Source: Lysobacter sp036697405 (GTDB lineage: Bacteria > Pseudomonadota > Gammaproteobacteria > Xanthomonadales > Xanthomonadaceae). Taken from it: a stretch of 64,000 nucleotides of DNA. Below are positions 24,034-33,397 of this stretch, piece after piece (positions within the stretch are counted from its first letter, which is position 1; each line of letters opens with the position of its first letter). Where the stretch lies: assembly GCF_036697405.1 (NCBI RefSeq), contig NZ_JBAHWA010000007.1:1-64000 (forward strand). The letters are read 5' to 3'. The translations under genes were made by a program, and so were the position numbers. The notes below the pieces were generated by a model. It did not search any database, had not been told where the DNA came from, and was given only the letters and a program-made list of their open reading frames with translations.

Positions 24034-27000
24034 TCACATATTGCGGCGGTATTCGCCGCCCACGTCGTACAGCGCGTGGCTGATCTGGCCCAGGCTGTGG
24101 GTCTTGACCGCTTCCATCAGGCTGGCGAACACGTTCTTGCGCTCGCGCGCGGCGGCCTGCAGGCCCTTGAGGCCGTCGGCGGCGTAGGCGTTGCGGCCGG
24201 TCTGGTAGGCCAGCACGTTGTCGATCTGCTGGCCCTTTTCGGCTTCGGTGGAGCGGATCAGTTCGATCTCGGTGACGATGTCGCCGCCGTGGTCCTTGGG
24301 CAGGAAGGTGTTGACGCCGACCAGCGGCAGGCTGCCGTCGTGCTTCTTGTGTTCGTAGTACAGCGACTCTTCCTGGATCTTGCCGCGCTGGTACATGGTG
24401 TCCATGGCGCCGAGCACGCCACCGCGCTCGCTGATGGCCTCGAATTCCTGGTAGACGGCTTCCTCGACGATGTCGGTGAGGTAGTCGACGGCGAAGCTGC
24501 CCTGCCAGGGGTTTTCGTTGAAGTTCAGGCCCAGCTCTTTGTTGATGATCATCTGGATCGCCACGGCGCGGCGCACCGACTCTTCGGTGGGCGTGGTGAT
24601 GGCTTCGTCGTAGGCGTTGGTGTGCAGGCTGTTGCAGTTGTCGAACAGCGCGTACAGGGCCTGCAGGGTGGTGCGGATGTCGTTGAACTGGATTTCCTGG
24701 GCGTGCAGGGAGCGGCCCGAGGTTTGGATGTGGTACTTCATCATCTGGCTGCGCGGGTCGGCGCCGTAGCGCTCGCGCATGGCGCGGGCCCAGATGCGGC
24801 GGGCGACGCGGCCGATGACGGTGTACTCCGGGTCCATGCCGTTGCTGAAGAAGAACGACAGGTTGGGCGCGAAGTCGTCGATCTTCATCCCGCGGGCGAG
24901 GTAGTACTCGACGATGGTGAAGCCGTTGGACAGGGTGAAGGCGAGCTGGCTGATCGGGTTGGCGCCGGCTTCGGCGATGTGGTAGCCCGAGATCGACACC
25001 GAGTAGAAGTTGCGGACGTTCTTGTCGACGAAGTACTGCTGGATGTCGCCCATCATGCGCAGGGCGAACTCGGTGCTGAAGATGCAGGTGTTCTGGGCCT
25101 GGTCCTCTTTCAGGATGTCGGCCTGGACGGTGCCGCGCACGGTGGCCAGGGTGTGGTCCTTGATGCGCTGGTAGGTCTCCGGGTCGACGACCTGGTCGCC
25201 GGTGATGCCGAGCAGGCCCAGGCCGAGGCCGTCGTTGGTCTCGGGCAGCAGGCCGCCGTACTGCGGGCGCTGCTTGCCCTCGTAGAGCTTTTCGATGGTG
25301 TCGTGGGCAGCGTCCCAGCGCGCGCCGTCCTCGCGCAGGTACTTCTCGACCTGCTGGTCGATGGCGGTGTTCATGAACATCGCCAGCAGCATCGGCGCGG
25401 GGCCGTTGATGGTCATCGACACCGAGGTGGTGGGCGCGCACAGGTCGAAGCCGGAGTACAGCTTCTTCATGTCGTCCAGCGAGGCGATGTTGACGCCGGA
25501 ATTGCCGATCTTGCCGTAGATGTCCGGGCGCACGGCCGGGTCTTCGCCGTACAGGGTGACGCTGTCGAAGGCGGTGGACAGGCGCGCGGCCGGCTGGCCG
25601 ACCGACAGGTAGTGGAAGCGGCGGTTGGTGCGCTCGGGCGTGCCTTCGCCGGCGAACATGCGGATGGGGTCTTCGCCGGTGCGGCGGTAGGGATAGACGC
25701 CGCCGGTGTAGGGGTAGTAGCCCGGCAGGTTTTCCTTCTGCAGGAAGGTCAGCAGCTCGCCCCAGCTCTTGTAGGTGGGCGCGGCGATCTTGGGGATCTT
25801 CTGGTGGCTGAGCGAGTCGCGGTAGTTCTCGACGCGGATGGTCTTGTCGCGGACCTTGTACTCGTTGACCTCGTCGGTGATCGACTTCAGGCGCGCGGGC
25901 CAGTCGCGCAGCAGCTTGAGGGCTTCGGAGCTGAGCGATTGGACGGCGTCGTTGTAGCGCTGGCGCAGGGTGAGCAGGGTGCGGTCGCCGCCGTCCAGCA
26001 GGGCTTCGGCGGCGTAGAGATCGAGCTGCTTGGGCAGTTGCCCGTCGCCCAGGTCGTGCAGCGATTGCCAGTACGACTGCGCGCGGTCGGCGACCTCGGC
26101 CTGGGTCTCGATCTGGCGGTTGATCGCCCTGCCCTGTTCGGCGATCTCGGCCAGGTAGCGCACGCGCGCGCCCGGGATCAGCACGGTGGCGCGCGGTTCC
26201 TTGAGGTCGGTGTTGACGTCCGGGGTCCAGCGCTGCGCCGGCAGCGAGAGCTTCTCGCGCAGCAGGCGGCACAGGTTGGCGAACATCCAGCTGATGCCGG
26301 GGTCGTTGAACTGGCTGGCGATAGTCGGGTAGACCGGGATGTCCTCGTCCTTGGTGGCGAAGGCGACGCGGTTGCGCTTCCACTGCTTGCGCACGTCGCG
26401 CAAGGCGTCTTCGGCGCCGCGCTTGTCGAACTTGTTGAGCACGACCAGCTCGGCGTAGTCGAGCATGTCGATCTTTTCCAGCTGGCTGGGCGCGCCGAAG
26501 TCGCTGGTCATGACGTACATGGGGAAGTCGACCAGGTCGACGATCTCCGAGTCGCTCTGGCCGATGCCGGCGGTCTCGACGATGACCAGGTCGTAGCCCA
26601 GGCCCTTGAGGAAGCCGATGCAGTCCTTGAGCACGGCGTTGGTGGCCACGTGCTGGCGGCGGGTGGCCATGGAGCGCATATAGACGCGCGGGCTGCGCAG
26701 CGAGTTCATGCGGATGCGGTCGCCCAGCAGCGCGCCGCCGGTGCGGCGGCGGGTCGGGTCGACCGAGATCACCGCGATGCGCATCTCGGGGAAGTTGGCC
26801 AGGAAGCGGTTGAGCAGTTCGTCGGTGACCGAGGACTTGCCGGCGCCGCCGGTGCCGGTGATGCCCACCACCGGGGTCTTGCCGCCGGACAGCTGCCATT
26901 GCTTGCGCAGGTGGGCGAGCTGGGCTTCGTCGAGCAGGCCTTCCTCGATCGCCGACAGGGTCTTGCCGATGGTGATTTCGTCGTCGATCGCGGCCGGCTT

Positions 27001-27477
27001 GTCGGGCGCGGTGTCGGCGATGCGGCCCTCGTTGGCGCGGCGGATCACGTCCTCGATCATCGCCACCAGACCCATGTGCATGCCGTCGTTGGGGTGGTAG
27101 ATGCGCTCGACGCCGTAGGCCTGGAGTTCGCGGATTTCCTCGGGGGTGATGGTGCCGCCGCCGCCGCCGAACACGCGGATGTGGCCGGCGCCGCGTTCCC
27201 TGAGCATGTCGACCATGTACTTGAAGTACTCGACGTGGCCGCCCTGGTAGCTGGACAGGGCGATGCCGTCGGCGTCTTCCTGCAGGGCGGCGCGGACCAC
27301 GTCCTCGACCGAGCGGTTGTGGCCCAGGTGGACCACTTCCGCGCCCTGGCCCTGGATCAGGCGACGCATGATGTTGATCGCGGCGTCGTGACCGTCGAAC
27401 AGGCTGGCGGCGGTGACGAAGCGCAGCGGGGTGGCGTCGGCCTGGGCGGCGGGGACTACGGCAACGGGAGTGCTCAT
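24034..27477 (-). CDS. icmF: Fused isobutyryl-CoA mutase (B12 domain - GTPase chaperone - mutase)
   Basis: 1147 residues from the ATG at 27477; longer open frame upstream is repeat DNA. Domain order defines IcmF. The N-terminal cobalamin-binding domain (20-150) has DGHDAAINIM (D28, H30) and FGGGGGTITPEE. The MeaB-type G domain has Walker A GTGGAGKS (208-215) and SVDPTRRRTGGALLGDRIRM. The C-terminal half is the acyl-CoA mutase barrel with YPYTGGVYPYRR, GTVQADILKEDQAQNTCIFS and NGFTIVEYYLARGMKIDDFA. It interconverts isobutyryl-CoA and n-butyryl-CoA, and in some family members isovaleryl- and pivalyl-CoA, using adenosylcobalamin. It stands alone but only 3 kb from leucine catabolism genes, consistent with branched-chain acyl-CoA metabolism. 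Confidence 0.95.
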   Translation of the reverse strand: MSTPVAVVPAAQADATPLRFVTAASLFDGHDAAINIMRRLIQGQGAEVVHLGHNRSVEDVVRAALQEDADGIALSSYQGGHVEYFKYMVDMLRERGAGHIRVFGGGGGTITPEEIRELQAYGVERIYHPNDGMHMGLVAMIEDVIRRANEGRIADTAPDKPAAIDDEITIGKTLSAIEEGLLDEAQLAHLRKQWQLSGGKTPVVGITGTGGAGKSSVTDELLNRFLANFPEMRIAVISVDPTRRRTGGALLGDRIRMNSLRSPRVYMRSMATRRQHVATNAVLKDCIGFLKGLGYDLVIVETAGIGQSDSEIVDLVDFPMYVMTSDFGAPSQLEKIDMLDYAELVVLNKFDKRGAEDALRDVRKQWKRNRVAFATKDEDIPVYPTIASQFNDPGISWMFANLCRLLREKLSLPAQRWTPDVNTDLKEPRATVLIPGARVRYLAEIAEQGRAINRQIETQAEVADRAQSYWQSLHDLGDGQLPKQLDLYAAEALLDGGDRTLLTLRQRYNDAVQSLSSEALKLLRDWPARLKSITDEVNEYKVRDKTIRVENYRDSLSHQKIPKIAAPTYKSWGELLTFLQKENLPGYYPYTGGVYPYRRTGEDPIRMFAGEGTPERTNRRFHYLSVGQPAARLSTAFDSVTLYGEDPAVRPDIYGKIGNSGVNIASLDDMKKLYSGFDLCAPTTSVSMTINGPAPMLLAMFMNTAIDQQVEKYLREDGARWDAAHDTIEKLYEGKQRPQYGGLLPETNDGLGLGLLGITGDQVVDPETYQRIKDHTLATVRGTVQADILKEDQAQNTCIFSTEFALRMMGDIQQYFVDKNVRNFYSVSISGYHIAEAGANPISQLAFTLSNGFTIVEYYLARGMKIDDFAPNLSFFFSNGMDPEYTVIGRVARRIWARAMRERYGADPRSQMMKYHIQTSGRSLHAQEIQFNDIRTTLQALYALFDNCNSLHTNAYDEAITTPTEESVRRAVAIQMIINKELGLNFNENPWQGSFAVDYLTDIVEEAVYQEFEAISERGGVLGAMDTMYQRGKIQEESLYYEHKKHDGSLPLVGVNTFLPKDHGGDIVTEIELIRSTEAEKGQQIDNVLAYQTGRNAYAADGLKGLQAAARERKNVFASLMEAVKTHSLGQISHALYDVGGEYRRNM

Positions 27478-27865
27478 GGCGCGCTCAATACGAAAAACGG
27501 ATATCGCGCATTGTAGCGCGCGGGGGTGTCGGGGCTGGAGGCCGGGGACGTGCGGGCGGGTATGGGGCGATGGCGGGAGAGGCCGGGCCCGCTTCCTGTG
27601 GGAGCGGCGTGAGCCGCGATCGGTGTGTGGTGTCGCAGCCCATCGCCGGCTAACGCCGGCAGGTGTGGTGGCGAATCGCGGCTCACGCCGCTCCCACAGA
27701 AAGCCAGAGCTAGAGCCAAAGCCGACGCGGAGCCGTTCACGCGCAGCGAGCTGGGCTTCAGCTTGCTGGCGTGGCACTGAATCGCCGCAGGCGATGCGTC
27801 AACAGCGCCGGCGATACGGACGTTGTCGGGCTGACGGCGGATGGCGCCGGTAGCGGAGCAGGAAG
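27478..27865. other. Gap with an inverted pair of REP-like palindromes
   Basis: 388 bases between divergent genes. GTGGGAGCGGCGTGAGCCGC at about 27599 and its inverted partner TCGCGGCTCACGCCGCTCCC at about 27674 form a REP pair (BIME-like). No gene is supported; both flanking promoters must lie here. Confidence 0.6.
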
Positions 27866-28183
27866 ATGACGATGCGTCCCTGGGTATTGGCTGCGGCGGT
27901 CGCGGTGGCAGCGCTGGGCACGGTGCATGCGCCGCCGGCGCAGGCGCGCGGCTATGTCGACGTGAGCGTGCGGGTGGCGCCGCCGCCGGTGCGCTACGAG
28001 CGGGTGCGGCTGCGCCCGGGCTATGCGTGGGCGCCGGGCTATTGGCGCTGGAACGGGCACCGCCACGTCTGGGTCGGCGGGCACTACGTGCGCGTGCGGC
28101 CGGGCTATGTCTACGTCGCGCCGCGCTGGCACCGGCACGGGCCGGGCTGGCGCTTCAACGACGGCTATTGGGCCCGGCGCTGA
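27866..28183 (+). CDS. Small exported YXWGXW-type repeat protein
   Basis: 105 residues. Signal peptide to about residue 28 (MTMRPWVLAAAVAVAALGTV, HAPPAQARG). The mature part is rich in Trp, Tyr, Arg and His, with repeats of APGYWRWNGHRHVWVGGHYV and APRWHRHGPGWRFNDGYWAR type, similar to YXWGXW proteins of proteobacteria. Probably periplasmic or surface-associated, function unknown. Two ATGs (27866, 27872) are possible; AGGAAG sits closer to an ideal distance from the second. Confidence 0.75.
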   Translation: MTMRPWVLAAAVAVAALGTVHAPPAQARGYVDVSVRVAPPPVRYERVRLRPGYAWAPGYWRWNGHRHVWVGGHYVRVRPGYVYVAPRWHRHGPGWRFNDGYWARR

Positions 28184-28259
28184 AGCCGGCGCGGGCGTTG
28201 CGGAACCGTAACGCCCGCGGCGTCTGCCCAGCGGCGCGAGGCTCGGTTACGCTCAGGCG

Positions 28260-29528
28260 ATGAGCGACGACCCCGACCTCACCCGCCTGCGCCTGGACGC
28301 CGAACACGGCTCGCCGCAAGCCCTGTACCGCCTGGCGACCGCGCTGGTCGTGCGCCAGCGCCTGGACGAAGCCTGCATGCTGCACCGGCGCGCGGCCGAG
28401 GCCGGGCTGGCCAATGCGCAGATCGAGTACGCGCGCATGCTGATGTTCGGGGTGGGCACCGAGCCCGACCCCGAGCACGCGGTGGAATGGCTGCTGCGCG
28501 CGGAGGCGGCCGGCAGCCCGATCGCGGGGTATTTCCTGGCCCTGATCGCCCTGGGCGGGCTGGCCTTGCCGCACGACGGGCGCAGCAACGAGCGCCTGCT
28601 GGCGGCGGTCCAGGCCGACTATCCGCCGGCTTTGCGCGCGGCGGCGATCCACTTCGGGCGCCGCCCGAACGAACGCGACCAGACCCTGTGCCTGCAGCTG
28701 CTGGAACGCGGCGCGGGACGCGGCGATATCGTCGCCGCGCGCCTGCTGGCCGAGCGCCTGGCGCGCGGCGAAGGCTGCCCGGCGCAGCCGCAGGCGGCGC
28801 AGGACATCCTGCAGCAGTTGGCCGCGCACGGCGTGACCCGCCTGCCGGCCAGCACGCCCCCGCCGCCGGCGATGCGCGCGCCGATCGCGCCGGGCACCTT
28901 GGCGCTGGAGGAAGCTTTGCAACCGGTCGCGGTGACGCCGTTGTCGTCGGCGCCGCGCGTGGCGACGGTGGATGGCTTGCTGTCGGCGGACGAATGCCGT
29001 CTGCTGATCGCCAGCGCCCAGCCTTCGCTGCAGCGTTCGCAGACCATCAACCCGGACACCGGCGAGCCGATGCCGCACGAGCAGCGCACCAGCAGCGATT
29101 CGGCGATCGATCCCATCATCGAGGACCTGGCGCTGCGCGTGGTGCAGTTGCGCCTGGCCCATGCCGCCGGCGTCGCCCTGCCCCAGGCCGAACACCTGAC
29201 CGTGCTGCGCTATGCGCCCGGCGAGGAATACCGCCCGCATCGCGACTACCGCCCGCCGGGATCGCTGGAACGCGACCGGCCCGGCGCGGGCAACCGGCTG
29301 CGCACGATCTGCGTCTACCTCAATGCGGTCGAGGCCGGCGGCGAAACCGAGTTCCCGGTGGCCGGCCTGCGGGTCGCGCCGCTGCCGGGGCGAGCGCTGA
29401 TCTTCGACAACCTGCATGCGGACGGGCGGCCGGATCCGGATTCGCTGCATGCCGGCCTGCCGGTGTTGCGCGGGGAAAAATGGCTGGCGACGCTGTGGCT
29501 GCGGGAACGGCCGTATCGGTTGTTTTGA
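28260..29528 (+). CDS. Sel1-repeat / prolyl 4-hydroxylase-like 2OG-Fe(II) oxygenase
   Basis: 422 residues. The N-terminal 200 residues hold Sel1/TPR-like helices (EHGSPQALYRLATALVVRQR, AAEAGLANAQIEYARMLMFG, DPEHAVEWLLRAEAAGSPIA). The C-terminal 190 residues form a P4H-type dioxygenase: iron ligands H327 and D329 (YRPHRDYRPP) and H397 (DSLHAG), with K407 (RGEKW) for 2-oxoglutarate. It would hydroxylate a protein side chain in the cytoplasm, the substrate perhaps bound by the helical repeats. Fusion order matches other bacterial members. ATG at 28260 follows the previous gene by 76 bases. Confidence 0.88.
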   Translation: MSDDPDLTRLRLDAEHGSPQALYRLATALVVRQRLDEACMLHRRAAEAGLANAQIEYARMLMFGVGTEPDPEHAVEWLLRAEAAGSPIAGYFLALIALGGLALPHDGRSNERLLAAVQADYPPALRAAAIHFGRRPNERDQTLCLQLLERGAGRGDIVAARLLAERLARGEGCPAQPQAAQDILQQLAAHGVTRLPASTPPPPAMRAPIAPGTLALEEALQPVAVTPLSSAPRVATVDGLLSADECRLLIASAQPSLQRSQTINPDTGEPMPHEQRTSSDSAIDPIIEDLALRVVQLRLAHAAGVALPQAEHLTVLRYAPGEEYRPHRDYRPPGSLERDRPGAGNRLRTICVYLNAVEAGGETEFPVAGLRVAPLPGRALIFDNLHADGRPDPDSLHAGLPVLRGEKWLATLWLRERPYRLF

Positions 29529-30315
29529 GCGGCAGTTCGGTATTCGGTATTCGGCAACGCCTGCGCGCGTACTGCTTTGGGGTAGGAGCGGCGTGAGCCG
29601 CGACATGGTTTCCGAGCTGGCGCCGTTGTTGCGATGACGCGATCGCGGCTTACGCCGCTCCCACAGAAGTCTGGCGCTGCGCTCGAAGCAGGACCGCCGC
29701 GGGCTCCGTGACTGCCGCGCGCTTCTTGTGGGAGCGCCGTGAGCCGCGATTCGGTGGCCGCGGGAACGTGGCGCCGGCATGTGCGGTGGCGCGGTCGCGG
29801 CGTGTGCCGCTCCTACAGGGAGCGGCCGCAAGGCGCTTCGGCTTTGGGGTAGGAGCCGCGTGAGCCGCGACATGGTTCCCGAGCTGGCGCCGTTGTTGCG
29901 ATGACGCGATCGCGGCTTACGCCGCTCCCACAGAAGGCTGGCGCTGCGCTCGAAGCAGGACCGCGGTCGGGCTCCGTGACTGCCGCGCGCTTCTTGTGGG
30001 AGCGGCGTGAGCCGCGATTCGGCGGCCCGGCGAGCGGCGCCGCATGTGTGGCAGCGCGGTCGCGGCTAGCGCTGCTCCTACCCAAGGCGAATCGGGAACC
30101 CGCATTCATGTTTGCCCCGGACCGGGCTCCACGCTGGCGGTTCGCGGGCGCTCGGGCACGCATACGTAGCCGTATCCCCCGATTGCTTTAGACTGTCGCC
30201 CCTGCGGCGTCCGCAGTGAAGGCCCCGCGCAAGCGAATTCCTTTAAATTCACCGACTTACCAGACACTTCTGGCGTTAAGCGCAATGCGCGATCCACGCC
30301 GTTTCGGAGCACCCG
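29529..30315. repeat. Repeat-filled gap with a 185-bp direct duplication
   Basis: 787 bases without a gene. 29576-29759 and 29843-30027 are about 95% identical. Each contains GGGTAGGAGCGGCGTGAGCC-type, ATCGCGGCTTACGCCGCTCC-type and TGTGGGAGCGGCGTGAGCCG-type palindromes separated by the same unique spacers. Single further palindromes lie at about 29793 and 30058. The final 200 bases should contain the leucine dehydrogenase promoter; TTTAAATTCACCGACTTACC at 30243 is the only AT-rich patch. Confidence 0.75.
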
Positions 30316-31419
30316 ATGATTTTCGAAACCCTCGACACCTTCGGCCATGAGCAGGTCGTGTTCTGCCATAACAAGGACGCCGGCCTGAAGGCCATCATCG
30401 CGATCCACAACACGGTGCTGGGCCCGGCCCTGGGCGGCCTGCGCATGTGGCCGTACAAGACCGAGCAGGACGCGCTCAACGACGTGCTGCGTCTGAGCCG
30501 CGGCATGACCTACAAGAACGCGGTCGCGGGCCTGAACATCGGCGGCGGCAAGGCGGTGATCATCGGCGATCCGGCCGCCGACAAGTCCGAGGCGCTGTTC
30601 CGCGCGTTCGGCAAGTTCGTCGATTCGCTGGGCGGCCGTTACATCACCGCCGAGGACGTCGGCATCGACGTCAACGACATGGAATACGTCTACCGCGAGA
30701 CCGAGTACGTCACCGGCGTGCACCAGGTCCACGGCGGTTCGGGCGACCCCTCGCCGTTCACCGCCTACGGCACCCTGCAGGGCCTGATGGCGGCGCTGAA
30801 CAAGCGCTTCGGCGACGAGGAAGTGGGCAAGTACAGCTACGCCGTGCAGGGCCTGGGCCACGTCGGCATGGAGTTCGTGAAGCTGCTGAAGGAACGCGGC
30901 GCCAAGATCTTCGTCACCGACATCAACAAGGGCCTGGTCGACAAGGCCGTGAGCGAGTACGGCGCCGAAGCGGTGAGCCTGGACGAGATCTACGACGTCA
31001 ACGCCGACGTCTACTCGCCCTGCGCCCTGGGCGGCACCATCAACGAGCAGACCCTGCCCCGCCTGAAGGCCAAGATCATCTGCGGCGCGGCCAACAACCA
31101 GCTGGCCAACAACGCGATCGGCGACGAAGTGTCCAAGCGCGGCATCCTGTACGCGCCGGACTACGCGGTGAACGCGGGCGGCGTGATGAACGTGGCGCTG
31201 GAACTGGACGGCTACAACCGCGAGCGCGCCATGCGCATGATGCGCACGATCTACCACAACCTCGGCCGCATCTTCGAAATCGCCGAGCGCGACGCCATCC
31301 CGACCTACAAGGCCGCCGACCGTCTGGCCGAAGAGCGCATCGACGCGATCGGCAAGCTCAAGCTGCCGATGGGTCGCACGGCCCCGAGCTTCCGGGGTCG
31401 AATCCGCGGCGGCCACTAA
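30316..31419 (+). CDS. ldh: Leucine dehydrogenase (Glu/Leu/Phe/Val family)
   Basis: 367 residues, the usual length. It catalyses reversible NAD-dependent oxidative deamination of leucine, valine and isoleucine to their 2-oxo acids. Motifs: GPALGGLRMWPY, the catalytic-lysine region MTYKNAVAGLNIGGGKAVI, the conserved Asp in ITAEDVGIDVNDM, the NAD-binding glycine motif QGLGHVGMEF, and CGAANNQL. It heads the leucine catabolism region, with a terminator right after it and isovaleryl-CoA dehydrogenase 94 bases beyond. I cannot exclude preference for another branched or aromatic amino acid. Confidence 0.92.
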   Translation: MIFETLDTFGHEQVVFCHNKDAGLKAIIAIHNTVLGPALGGLRMWPYKTEQDALNDVLRLSRGMTYKNAVAGLNIGGGKAVIIGDPAADKSEALFRAFGKFVDSLGGRYITAEDVGIDVNDMEYVYRETEYVTGVHQVHGGSGDPSPFTAYGTLQGLMAALNKRFGDEEVGKYSYAVQGLGHVGMEFVKLLKERGAKIFVTDINKGLVDKAVSEYGAEAVSLDEIYDVNADVYSPCALGGTINEQTLPRLKAKIICGAANNQLANNAIGDEVSKRGILYAPDYAVNAGGVMNVALELDGYNRERAMRMMRTIYHNLGRIFEIAERDAIPTYKAADRLAEERIDAIGKLKLPMGRTAPSFRGRIRGGH

Positions 31420-31431
31420 GCGATTCGACGA

Positions 31432-31455
31432 CGACGGGGCCGCAAGGCCCCGTCG
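31432..31455 (+). terminator. Hairpin after leucine dehydrogenase
   Basis: Perfect 10-bp stem CGACGGGGCC / GGCCCCGTCG with GCAA loop, followed by CTGTTTG. A good rho-independent terminator or attenuator, located 12 bases past the stop. Confidence 0.75.
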
Positions 31456-31512
31456 CTGTTTGGGCGCTATCCACACATTTTGTGCAACCAGATCAGATCG
31501 ACAGGAGTCCCG

Positions 31513-32670
31513 ATGCGTCCGTTCCCCCTGGGTGAAGAGATCGATGCGCTGCGCGAGGCCGTGCGCCGCTTCGCCGAAACCGAAATCGCGCCGCGCGCCG
31601 CGCAGATCGACCACGACAACGCCTTCCCGCAGGACCTGTGGCCCAAGCTGGGCGAGATGGGCTTGCTGGGCATGACCGTGCCGGGCGAGTACGGCGGCAG
31701 CGAGATGGGCTACCTGGCCCACCTGGTGGCGATGGAAGAGATTTCGCGCGCGTCCGGTTCGGTCGGCCTGTCCTACGGCGCGCACTCCAACCTGTGCGTG
31801 TCCAACCTGTACGCCAACGCCAACGAGGCCCAGCGCCGCAAGTACCTGCCCAAGCTGTGCACGGGCGAGTGGAAGGGCGCGCTGGCGATGAGCGAGCCGG
31901 GCGCGGGCTCCGACGTGGTCGGCTCGATGAGCTGCCGCGCCGAGCTCAAGGGCGAGGTCTGGGTGGCCAACGGCAACAAGATGTGGATCACCAACGGCCC
32001 CGAGGCCGACGTGCTGATCGTCTACATGCGCACCGCCGGCAAGGACAGCGGCAGCCGCTGCATGACCGCCTTCATCGTCGAGAAGGGCATGCCGGGCTTC
32101 AGCACCGCGCAGAAGCTGGACAAGCTGGGCATGCGCGGTTCCAACACCTGCGAGCTGGTGTTCGAGAACTGCGAGATTCCGGCCGAGAACGTGCTGGGCG
32201 AGGTCAACCAGGGCGTCAAGGTGCTGATGAGCGGCTTGAACACCGAGCGCCTGGTGCTCAGCGGCGGCCCGCTGGGCCTGATGCAGGCGGCGATGGACAG
32301 CGCCCTGCCCTACGTGCGCGAGCGCAGGCAGTTCGACGCGGCGATCGGCACCTTCGGCCTGATGCAGGGCAAGATCGCCGACATGTACACCGCGCTGCAG
32401 TCCAGCCGCGCCTTCGCCTACCAGGTGGCGCGCGATTACGACGCCGGCCACAAGAGCCGCGTGGATGCGGCCTCGTGCCTGCTGCACGCGTCCGACAGCG
32501 CGGTGCAGGTGGCGCTGGAAGCGATCCAGACCCTGGGCGGCAACGGCTACATCAACGAGTACCCGACCGGCCGCATCCTGCGCGACGCCAAGCTCTATGC
32601 GATCGGCGCGGGCACCAACGAAATCCGGCGCATGCTGATCGGGCGCGAGTTGTTCGACGGCAAGTCGTGA
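31513..32670 (+). CDS. ivd: Isovaleryl-CoA dehydrogenase
   Basis: 385 residues from the ATG at 31513 (MRPFPLGEEIDALREAVRRF) with AGGAG upstream. FAD acyl-CoA dehydrogenase with ALAMSEPGAGSDVVGSM, KMWITNGPEADVLIVYMRTA, QTLGGNGYINEYPTGRILRD and AGTNEIRRMLIGREL. The catalytic base Glu lies in NTERLVLSGGPLGLMQ, the helix position typical of isovaleryl-CoA dehydrogenases rather than the C-terminal base of other family members. It converts isovaleryl-CoA to 3-methylcrotonyl-CoA, the substrate of the carboxylase encoded by the mcc genes in this window. Confidence 0.93.
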   Translation: MRPFPLGEEIDALREAVRRFAETEIAPRAAQIDHDNAFPQDLWPKLGEMGLLGMTVPGEYGGSEMGYLAHLVAMEEISRASGSVGLSYGAHSNLCVSNLYANANEAQRRKYLPKLCTGEWKGALAMSEPGAGSDVVGSMSCRAELKGEVWVANGNKMWITNGPEADVLIVYMRTAGKDSGSRCMTAFIVEKGMPGFSTAQKLDKLGMRGSNTCELVFENCEIPAENVLGEVNQGVKVLMSGLNTERLVLSGGPLGLMQAAMDSALPYVRERRQFDAAIGTFGLMQGKIADMYTALQSSRAFAYQVARDYDAGHKSRVDAASCLLHASDSAVQVALEAIQTLGGNGYINEYPTGRILRDAKLYAIGAGTNEIRRMLIGRELFDGKS

Positions 32671-33397
32671 GGTAGAGCGCCCCCGCTTCGGGGTGCCGGG
32701 GTGGGCGTGGGTTGTGGTGGCCGCGGCGGTGCGATTTGCTCGCCGCGGCTTTGATGCACTGGGCTGCCTGCTTTCTGGGGGACCCGGTCTCTGTGGAAGC
32801 GGCCTCCCACAGACATTTCCTTCGGTCATAGGCCGCGATCGCGCACAGCGTCGGAATCGCGGCGCCAACCACACCTGAGCAATCGCGGCTTACGCCGCTC
32901 CCACAGGAAGCTGGGGGCGCAGAGTTGCGCCGGTGTGTGGGGTCTCGCGGTCGCGGCTTGCGCCGCTCCCACAGGGAACGGGTGCGAAGGGCGCTTGGCT
33001 TTGGGGTAGGAGCGGCGTGAGCCGCGACCTGATCTCCGAACTCGCGTAGTCATCGAGGTAACGCGGCCGCGGCTTGCGCCGCTCCTACCCCGAGACTTCG
33101 GGACAGCCCGGCGGGTACCTGGTCGCCGTCCCACGGCCGGCGCATTGAGCGCAGTTACCTTCGTGGGCGTTTCGTTGGCGTACACCAAGCTGAGCGGGAT
33201 TGCGAAGGTTTCGTTAGTTCGCTCTCAGCGGTCCCTGCGACGCAATCCACAGTTTCGATGCCTCGCCCAGCCCGTCCCGGACAGGACTTCGACCCACCCG
33301 AACCGGGCCCTTTCCGGCATTTGCGGCAGTGCAGCATCGGGTCGCATAATCGGAAAGTTCCGGCCCCTGCGCCGGCCGCACTATTCCGGAGTCCGCC
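32671..33397. repeat. Gap with several REP-like palindromes
   Basis: 727 bases. Palindromes in both orientations: ATCGCGGCTTACGCCGCTCC near 32882, GGTCGCGGCTTGCGCCGCTC near 32949, GGTAGGAGCGGCGTGAGCCG near 33006 and GCGGCTTGCGCCGCTCCTAC near 33069. The last 300 bases before the thiolase hold no palindrome and presumably carry its promoter. No gene supported. Confidence 0.6.

Noticed and set aside
24034..27477. Methylmalonyl-CoA mutase
   Set aside because: The order B12 domain, GTPase, mutase in one chain is the IcmF layout; methylmalonyl-CoA mutases have the B12 domain at the C-terminus.
23932..27516. A 1194-residue open frame antisense to icmF
   Set aside because: It reads the complement of a gene with strong GC third-position bias, giving a Val/Gly/Ala/Asp-rich shadow with no domain; icmF motifs are unmistakable on the minus strand.
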